From contig JANRLQ010000003.1 in NCBI GenBank assembly GCA_033762375.1, positions 62,001-126,000 of the forward strand: a DNA stretch of 64,000 nt. Reading direction: 5' to 3'. The first letter of the stretch is position 1. Every line of letters begins with the position of its first letter. The DNA comes from RDXT01 sp033762375. Its GTDB lineage: Bacteria > Bacteroidota > Bacteroidia > J057. The notes below the pieces were generated by a model. That model was not told where the DNA came from. It saw only the letters and a program-made list of their open reading frames with translations, and did not search any database. Shown here in pieces: positions 59,106 through 64,000 of this stretch. The translations under genes were made by a program, and so were the position numbers.

Positions 59106-59336
59106 TTACTTGATTAGGCGATCCTGGGCTCTGTTTTCGTGAAGTTTTTCTGTAAGGTCATCCCAAAAGTCGTCACCCAAGTCTTTCCACGATCCCGCCA
59201 GCTTGAGGGTATTGTTTGGGGACTTCACTTGATGCGTAGCTACTCCCAATACACGATGTAACTCCGTCAGCTTGTCTATGGACAGCCGCTGGATTTTTCT
59301 GATCAGATCGTTCCTCAGTCTATTCGTTGTTGTCAT
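59106..59336 (-). CDS. Antitoxin partner of the PIN toxin
   Basis: 76 residues, highly charged, with helical N-terminus (NDLIRKIQRLSIDKLTELHR) and a C-terminal LAGSWKDLGDDFWDDLTEKL segment of the kind that wraps PIN toxins. No DNA-binding fold is obvious, though the N-terminal helices could serve. Identified mainly by position: its stop is 3 bases before the toxin start. Confidence 0.72.
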   Translation of the reverse strand: MTTTNRLRNDLIRKIQRLSIDKLTELHRVLGVATHQVKSPNNTLKLAGSWKDLGDDFWDDLTEKLHENRAQDRLIK

Positions 59337-59558
59337 GTGTCAGAAATCAATACAACCTTTGTGTTGAGGGTAGAAACGAGCAAGCGCACACACTTGCACT
59401 TTCAAGCAGGTAATATACACAAAAATTTTGTTTCGCGAAAGGTTGTCCTGAAGGGCACAGGGTAAACGCATTTACGAAACAGGTGTTTCAGCCCAACAAT
59501 ATTGCCATTGTTGGAAATGCCCCCTGACCTCCTTATCTTAGGATATATTCCGACCGGT

Positions 59559-60089
59559 ATGACCCAGGACACCCTGCTCCCCCAGTTGATGGCTCGTTAT
59601 CAGGCGTTTGCGGCCCTGATGGTCGCCTGTGATGATCAGGCATTCAGGTATGCCCCGCCGGGCAAGTGGACGGCGGGCCAGCATCTGGCACATCTGGTGC
59701 GATCCGTGGCACTGCTCCCGCTGGCATACCGGCTCCCGGGCTTTGTGCTGCGGGCGCTGAATGGTCGCCCGAACCGCCCCTCGCGCACGTATGAGGCGCT
59801 GGTGGCGCGGTATCAGGCACGGCTGGCGGACGGGGGACGGGCACGGGGGTTTTTTGTGCCACCCCCGGTCCGGGTGGAAGACCGGCAGGCCCTGGTACAC
59901 CGCCTCACGCAGGCCGTCGGGCAACTCTGTCAGGCTGCGGCGGGATATACAGATGCCCAATGGGACGAATACCTGCTCCCGCATCCGCTCCTCGGCAAAC
60001 TCACCCTGCGGGAGATGCTTTATTTTACCCTGTATCACGCCGGACACCACGAGGCGCTGGTCCGCCAGCACAATCTCCCCGCCACCTGA
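59559..60089 (+). CDS. DinB-like (DUF664-type) metal-binding helical protein
   Basis: 176 residues from the ATG at 59559; the frame opens with TTG at 59502, and 59517 is a further alternative start. The DinB four-helix fold is indicated by TAGQHLAHLVRSVALL (first metal His) and the C-terminal FTLYHAGHHEALVRQH, which carries the other His ligands. DinB-family members include thiol-dependent S-transferases (bacillithiol, mycothiol) and proteins of unknown function. No substrate can be inferred. It lies 43 bases upstream of the TPR regulator on the same strand. Confidence 0.8.
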   Translation: MTQDTLLPQLMARYQAFAALMVACDDQAFRYAPPGKWTAGQHLAHLVRSVALLPLAYRLPGFVLRALNGRPNRPSRTYEALVARYQARLADGGRARGFFVPPPVRVEDRQALVHRLTQAVGQLCQAAAGYTDAQWDEYLLPHPLLGKLTLREMLYFTLYHAGHHEALVRQHNLPAT

Positions 60090-60132
60090 AACCGCCTGTT
60101 GACCCTCAACTGAAAAAGGTGTAATATTAAGG

Positions 60133-61812
60133 GTGCGAAATATACTGGCATACACGCACCTGCGGCGGCTGTGGCTGATCAGCACAAGCCTGATGATGCT
60201 GACAGGCCTCCAGGCACAGCATCAGGCGGAGGACAGCCTGCTCCGGCACCTTCACACCCTGCCACGTGATACGCAGCAGGTCGCGGTTTATATCCAGCTG
60301 GCCAATCTGTTCCGGTACAATGACCCGCTCAAATCTGAGCAGTATGCCGTCACGGCCCGGGACCTGGCACAATCCCTGCACTTCATCAGCGGCGAAGTCC
60401 ACAGTACCATGCTCATCGGGCTGGTATACCGGCGCAAGGGGGTATATCCCCAGGCACTGGCGTATCTCACGCAGGCGCTGCGACTGGCAGAGCAGCACAA
60501 CCTGCCCCGGCAGGTCGCTGCGGCACAAAACAATATCGGGATCGTCTACTGGAACATGTCCAGTTATCCGGAAGCCCTTTCGTATTTTAAACAAGCACTT
60601 GTTTTCCAGCGGTCAGTCCAGAATCAGGAAGCGGTAGCCAATATTCTCAACAACCTCGGTGCAATCCATACCTCGCTGAATAACCCAGACTCCTCCATCC
60701 TGTACTATGAGGAGGCTTTAGCGATTTATACAGCACTCAATCAGCCGACCGGGATCCATACGGTCGGGCATAACCTGGGCATTGCCTGGCGGGAAAAAGG
60801 GAACATCACCCGGAGTAATCAACTGCTTGCTGCAGCGCTTCAGGGATACCTGGAGCGTCAGGACATCAGGGGCGCAGCAAATGCCGCCAAAAACCTCGGC
60901 AAAAACCACTTGCGGCAGGAAATGTATGCCTCGGCAGAAGCGTATGCGAAGCAGGCACTCGGATATGCCCAGAGCCAGTCTGCTGGCAAGGAAGAAATGG
61001 AGAGTTATGAACTCCTCGCCAATATTGCTGCGAATCAGGGTGCATACCAGTTGGCCCTCAACTACACCTGGCAGTATATCGGGATCCGGGATACCTTGTT
61101 CAACCAGGACAAAAACCGGCAGATCGCGGAAATCAAAGCGCAGTATGAAACCGAAAAAAAAGTCCTGGAACTGGAGCGCCTGGCAGCCCAGGCCCGCCAG
61201 CGGACGTACATACTCGGCGGAGGGCTGGGGTTGGTGGCGGCTTTTCTGCTGGCACTCTCCTGGGCACTGTACCAGCGGAGCCTGGTGAGCCGCGCCCGGC
61301 AGCAAAAGCTGGAGGAAGAAAAAGCCCGCCTGGTCGCCGAAGAAGAAACCCAGCGCCTCCGGGCTGAGTACCTGGAGGCCGAACTGGACTTCCGAAACCG
61401 GGAGCTGGCGGCCAAAGCTTTTCACCTGATCCAAAAAAATGAAGTACTGACCGAAATTTCTGCCGACCTCCGCAAGATCGCCGAGCAGGCCAGTGTGGCA
61501 GCCACGCCCCTGCGGGCTGTTCAGCGTACGATCCACAGCAGCATGCAGGCAGATCAGGACTGGGACACCTTCAAGCTTCACTTTGAGCGGGTACATGGCG
61601 GTTTTTTTGACCGATTGCTACAGCAGCATCCTGCCCTCACCGCACACGACCTGCGATTCTGTGCGTACATGCGCATGAATCTCTCCACCAAAGAAATCGC
61701 GATCCTCCTCCACCTCAGCCCCCGTGGGGTCGAGACCAACCGGTATCGCCTCCGCAAAAAACTCCAGCTCCCGTCTCAGCAAGACCTCTATCAATGGATG
61801 ATGCAGGTATGA
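60133..61812 (+). CDS. TPR sensor with transmembrane helix, coiled coil and LuxR-type HTH
   Basis: 559 residues with a GTG start, giving a signal-like N-terminus (LISTSLMMLTGLQAQ). Residues about 30-330 contain around seven TPR units, for example ALAYLTQALRLAEQH, ALSYFKQALVFQRSV and AEAYAKQALGYAQS. A transmembrane helix (about 357-378, ILGGGLGLVAAFLLALSWAL) is followed by a long coiled coil (QKLEEEKARLVAEEETQRL). The C-terminus has a LuxR-like HTH: LTAHDLRFCAYMRMNLSTKEIA, then SPRGVETNRYRLRKKL. This periplasmic TPR plus cytoplasmic HTH layout is common in Bacteroidota and suggests a membrane-bound transcription regulator. Target unknown. Confidence 0.85.
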   Translation: MRNILAYTHLRRLWLISTSLMMLTGLQAQHQAEDSLLRHLHTLPRDTQQVAVYIQLANLFRYNDPLKSEQYAVTARDLAQSLHFISGEVHSTMLIGLVYRRKGVYPQALAYLTQALRLAEQHNLPRQVAAAQNNIGIVYWNMSSYPEALSYFKQALVFQRSVQNQEAVANILNNLGAIHTSLNNPDSSILYYEEALAIYTALNQPTGIHTVGHNLGIAWREKGNITRSNQLLAAALQGYLERQDIRGAANAAKNLGKNHLRQEMYASAEAYAKQALGYAQSQSAGKEEMESYELLANIAANQGAYQLALNYTWQYIGIRDTLFNQDKNRQIAEIKAQYETEKKVLELERLAAQARQRTYILGGGLGLVAAFLLALSWALYQRSLVSRARQQKLEEEKARLVAEEETQRLRAEYLEAELDFRNRELAAKAFHLIQKNEVLTEISADLRKIAEQASVAATPLRAVQRTIHSSMQADQDWDTFKLHFERVHGGFFDRLLQQHPALTAHDLRFCAYMRMNLSTKEIAILLHLSPRGVETNRYRLRKKLQLPSQQDLYQWMMQV

Positions 61813-61865
61813 CCTGTATCCAAATTTCTGTTTTGCCGTATATCGTGCTTATTATCCCTTCCCGT

Positions 61866-62093
61866 ATGAAAGACCGTCAACGCGTCATCGCCCTGTATTA
61901 TCCCCACCAAGCGTTTGAGGCAGGCCATACCGACATCACGGAGCGCCTTTATACCCTGGTGGACCCGGACAGCATCGAGGCCATCAAGTATATCATGCCT
62001 TCGGCTACGGAGTCGGGCATCTATTACACCGTTGTATTTGTGGAGAAGCAGGAAAAGGAAAAAGGCATCCTGGGATTTGCCGGTAAAGGGTAA
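61866..62093 (+). CDS. Small conserved-looking hypothetical protein
   Basis: 75 residues from the ATG at 61866; the frame continues upstream and overlaps the TPR gene stop, but this start is cleaner. Composition looks coding (RVIALYYPHQAFEAGHTDI, then YYTVVFVEKQEKEKGILGF). No motif or family is recognised. It follows the TPR regulator by about 50 bases and ends before a strong hairpin, so it may be the last gene of that transcript. Confidence 0.55.
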   Translation: MKDRQRVIALYYPHQAFEAGHTDITERLYTLVDPDSIEAIKYIMPSATESGIYYTVVFVEKQEKEKGILGFAGKG

Positions 62094-62159
62094 GAGGCAT
62101 CAGATATGTATTATACCTTGTGCTGCTTACCAATTCAGTAGCCAGGTGGCGTTTATAGC

Positions 62160-62191
62160 ATACGCCCGCACGCGCAGGCGTGCGGGCGTAT
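62160..62191. terminator. Perfect 14-bp hairpin between convergent genes
   Basis: ATACGCCCGCACGC (62160-62173) pairs with its exact complement (62178-62191) around loop GCAG, between the stops at 62093 and 62223. It is very GC-rich and probably terminates both directions, although T tracts are lacking. Confidence 0.72.
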
Positions 62192-62222
62192 AGTCAAGTA
62201 GTATGTTTGCGGCTGATCTGGC

Positions 62223-63674
62223 TCATCGCCGCACCACCGCCCCACGCCAGGTTTTGCCATCGGCACTGACGTGAAGGACATAGGTACCAGCAGGCAGTTG
62301 TGCGGTATCCAGGCTGAGTATCTGTGCTCCGCTGCGGCCAGGCTCGATCAGGCTGCGCACGCGGCGGCCCTGCATATCGTAAAGATCAGCCTGGATGGTG
62401 CCGGGCTGCGTCAGACTGATCTCCACCTCCAGCCGGGTATCAAACGGATTAGGTCGTACAGAGACTGGGAACGTCAGTGCTGGCTGGCTGATGGCCGTCG
62501 TATTGTCAGTCGAGAGCCGGGCCACATACATGTACGGGATGGGCGTACCTTGTGCCGGATACGCCCAGGAGGTAGCGCTCACGAGATAGCCCCCGCCGGG
62601 GATCTGATACACGTCAGCAGCCTCCTCTGAGTCAGGGGTACCGAGGGTCATCTCCCACTGTTTGGTGCCGTCGGGAGCGATCTTGAGGAGGTAGAGATGT
62701 CCACCGGCTGTGTCGGCTGCGGTGCCGCTGATGTCGCCCACGATCACACAGCCGCCATCGGAGGTAGCGCGGGCGCGCACGGCCCTGAGGCTGAGACAAC
62801 TGCTGTCGTCATCGAGGTACATGTATCGCTGAGACCAGAGCACGTCGCCTGTGGGTGTGACTTTGTGGACCCGGATGGCGTGTTTGAACCAGTTGGCGGG
62901 AAGTTGCCAGTTTTCAGTCGTTACAACCAGAAAATTACTGTCTGTGGTTTTCAGCAGGCTGTGAGCCATATCATACCGCCCACCCAGATAGCTGCTGCTC
63001 AGGGAGTCCCCAGAGGTATTCGTACGCAGCAGCCAAACAGACGGACCCACAGTGTCGCTAGGAAAAAACTGCGCCATAGACAGGTAGTTACCGTCTGAAG
63101 TAGTCTCTATATCTATACCGTAGGTGGTGCCATCTGTTCTGATATATTCTCTATCCCATACCATCCCCCCTTGTTTGTCAAATTTAGACAAGGTAATGGC
63201 AGAATAATATCCGAGCTTATAGTTGCGTCCAATCGCCACAAACGTATCAGCCGCTACCTGCGCAGCCCCCCGCCCAAAGTTGATCGTACTCACAAAGTTA
63301 CTGTAACTCTGCCACAAATACTTGCCAGCCGAGTCAAGTTTGATGATACTCAGCACACGGGTATTGTCGAGGTTGACCTTATGACCTGAGATGATAATAC
63401 CCCCGTCGCTTGTTCTGAAGGCATCATCTACACTGCTGCTGCGATAGGGATAATATTCTGAGCTAACAGTAAGAGCAGAATCAAGCCGTACATAGGTGAT
63501 CCCGTATCCGTTTTTACGGGTGATCATGCTGTAGCCATCTTGCGTATCGAGCCAAAGCCCGCCGGTGTATATCGAACTAAACGTATCTTCCTGCACGATC
63601 ACAGGCGTCTGGACCTGGGCGCGGAGTGACAAGCCCATTACAAGGGCTGTCAGCGTAAAAAGTATGGATTTCAT
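62223..63674 (-). CDS. Secreted beta-propeller-like protein with T9SS type A sorting domain
   Basis: 483 residues with signal peptide (MKSILFTLTALVMGLSLRAQ). The first 380 residues repeat segments such as RTSDGGIIISGHKVN, SKFDKQGGMVWDREYI, TTSDGNYLSMAQF and RATSDGGCVIVGDISG, matching the delta-60-like or outer-surface propeller repeats of Bacteroidota. The last 80 residues form a type A sorting domain (FPVSVRPNPFDTRLEVEIS ... PAGTYVLHVSADGKTW). Likely a secreted or surface protein; ligand or enzyme activity unknown. It lies downstream of the truncated gene at the right edge on the same strand. Confidence 0.85.
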   Translation of the reverse strand: MKSILFTLTALVMGLSLRAQVQTPVIVQEDTFSSIYTGGLWLDTQDGYSMITRKNGYGITYVRLDSALTVSSEYYPYRSSSVDDAFRTSDGGIIISGHKVNLDNTRVLSIIKLDSAGKYLWQSYSNFVSTINFGRGAAQVAADTFVAIGRNYKLGYYSAITLSKFDKQGGMVWDREYIRTDGTTYGIDIETTSDGNYLSMAQFFPSDTVGPSVWLLRTNTSGDSLSSSYLGGRYDMAHSLLKTTDSNFLVVTTENWQLPANWFKHAIRVHKVTPTGDVLWSQRYMYLDDDSSCLSLRAVRARATSDGGCVIVGDISGTAADTAGGHLYLLKIAPDGTKQWEMTLGTPDSEEAADVYQIPGGGYLVSATSWAYPAQGTPIPYMYVARLSTDNTTAISQPALTFPVSVRPNPFDTRLEVEISLTQPGTIQADLYDMQGRRVRSLIEPGRSGAQILSLDTAQLPAGTYVLHVSADGKTWRGAVVRR

Positions 63675-63711
63675 ACAATGCTGCTGTTTATTGGTTAAAA
63701 AAAGACCTGGA

Positions 63712-64000
63712 CTAGCGGGTATAGGTAGTGTGGATCACCGGCTGGAAGTACATATCTAACTCCGTATCAGCACCGGGTATGGGGCGGTTGGTAGGCGGAT
63801 CGCCCCCGGGACAGTCAGCGGGATCTACATAAAAATCTCCATCTATCTGGTCAGGCAAAGCTCCGCTGACCGAGGAGGGAAAGGATGCATAAGGTGATGA
63901 CAGGTACGAACTGGCGATGGTGATCGTATATCCGGAGGTGATCGTAAAAGTAGCGGTATTGATCCCAATGATCTGAGCCCCGTTATTGGCAAATAACAAC
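63712..64000 (-). CDS. C-terminal fragment of a protein continuing beyond the window
   Basis: At least 95 residues are visible on the minus strand, ending with TAG at 63712; the start lies outside the window. The visible part is Ser/Thr/Tyr-rich and beta-like (ATFTITSGYTITIASSYLSS), then DQIDGDFYVDPADCPGGDPP and a terminal YFQPVIHTTYTR. It has no T9SS sorting signature. It lies 37 bases upstream of the propeller gene and may be in the same operon. No family is recognised from this part. Confidence 0.5.
   Translation of the reverse strand, partial: LLFANNGAQIIGINTATFTITSGYTITIASSYLSSPYASFPSSVSGALPDQIDGDFYVDPADCPGGDPPTNRPIPGADTELDMYFQPVIHTTYTR

Noticed and set aside
1..64000. tRNA, rRNA, insertion sequences or prophage genes
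   Set aside because: None recognised by eye: no transposase or integrase motifs, no conserved tRNA arms and no rRNA-like sequence. Small RNAs cannot be excluded without a covariance-model search.

Overview
The window comes from a member of the Bacteroidota, most likely a marine- or sludge-type Saprospiria/Chitinophagia relative. Several secreted proteins end in type IX secretion (T9SS) sorting domains, of both type A and the type B gliding-motility form. The ECF sigma factors, outer-membrane barrel proteins and TPR-HTH regulator are of Bacteroidota style, and three genes carry TAnnTTTG-type -7 promoter elements. GC content looks moderately high and is even. I see no transposase, integrase, phage gene, rRNA, tRNA or CRISPR array, so this looks like ordinary chromosome with a few accessory modules.

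Layout. 1-9.8 kb: a MaoC-type hydratase, a DUF1080 lipoprotein, a caspase-like (C14) protein, a TonB-C-like/barrel protein, two further outer-membrane proteins, an S33-like lipoprotein hydrolase, a DUF5694 protein, a PepSY-like protein and the thiol peroxidase tpx. 9.9-15.3 kb: two ECF sigma modules, one with a four-helix membrane partner and one with an RskA-type anti-sigma factor and a fasciclin protein, separated by an isolated hutU. 15.3-36.8 kb: three successive minus-strand T9SS cargo genes, ending in a giant 5,446-residue PKD-repeat adhesin-like protein. Divergent from it is manC, which makes GDP-mannose.

38.9-49.8 kb: a phasin-like protein with an AT-hook tail, an AddB-like nuclease, nadC, and a complete RND efflux operon (adaptor, pump, TolC). 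50-64 kb: another T9SS cargo protein, an atypical alpha/beta hydrolase, a hexuronate operon (uxuA-uxaB-like), a block of about 70-bp tandem repeats, a nitroreductase, a secreted PHB-depolymerase-like esterase, a YdeI-like protein, a VapBC-like toxin-antitoxin pair, a DinB-like protein, a TPR-HTH regulator, and two more secreted-type proteins at the right edge.

The most striking structure is inside the giant gene. From about 22.4 to 33.0 kb the PKD domains are arranged as a regular three-domain unit (A-B-C, about 253 residues or 760 bp) repeated 14 times. It is preceded by about 15 less ordered PKD domains and followed by A and B-like domains, fibronectin-type domains and a type B sorting domain. 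Almost every PKD domain keeps two cysteines at fixed positions. Other points worth a second look are the SigK/RskA/fasciclin gene order, the phasin/AT-hook fusion, and the hydrolase with Cys and Asn in place of the usual Ser and Asp.
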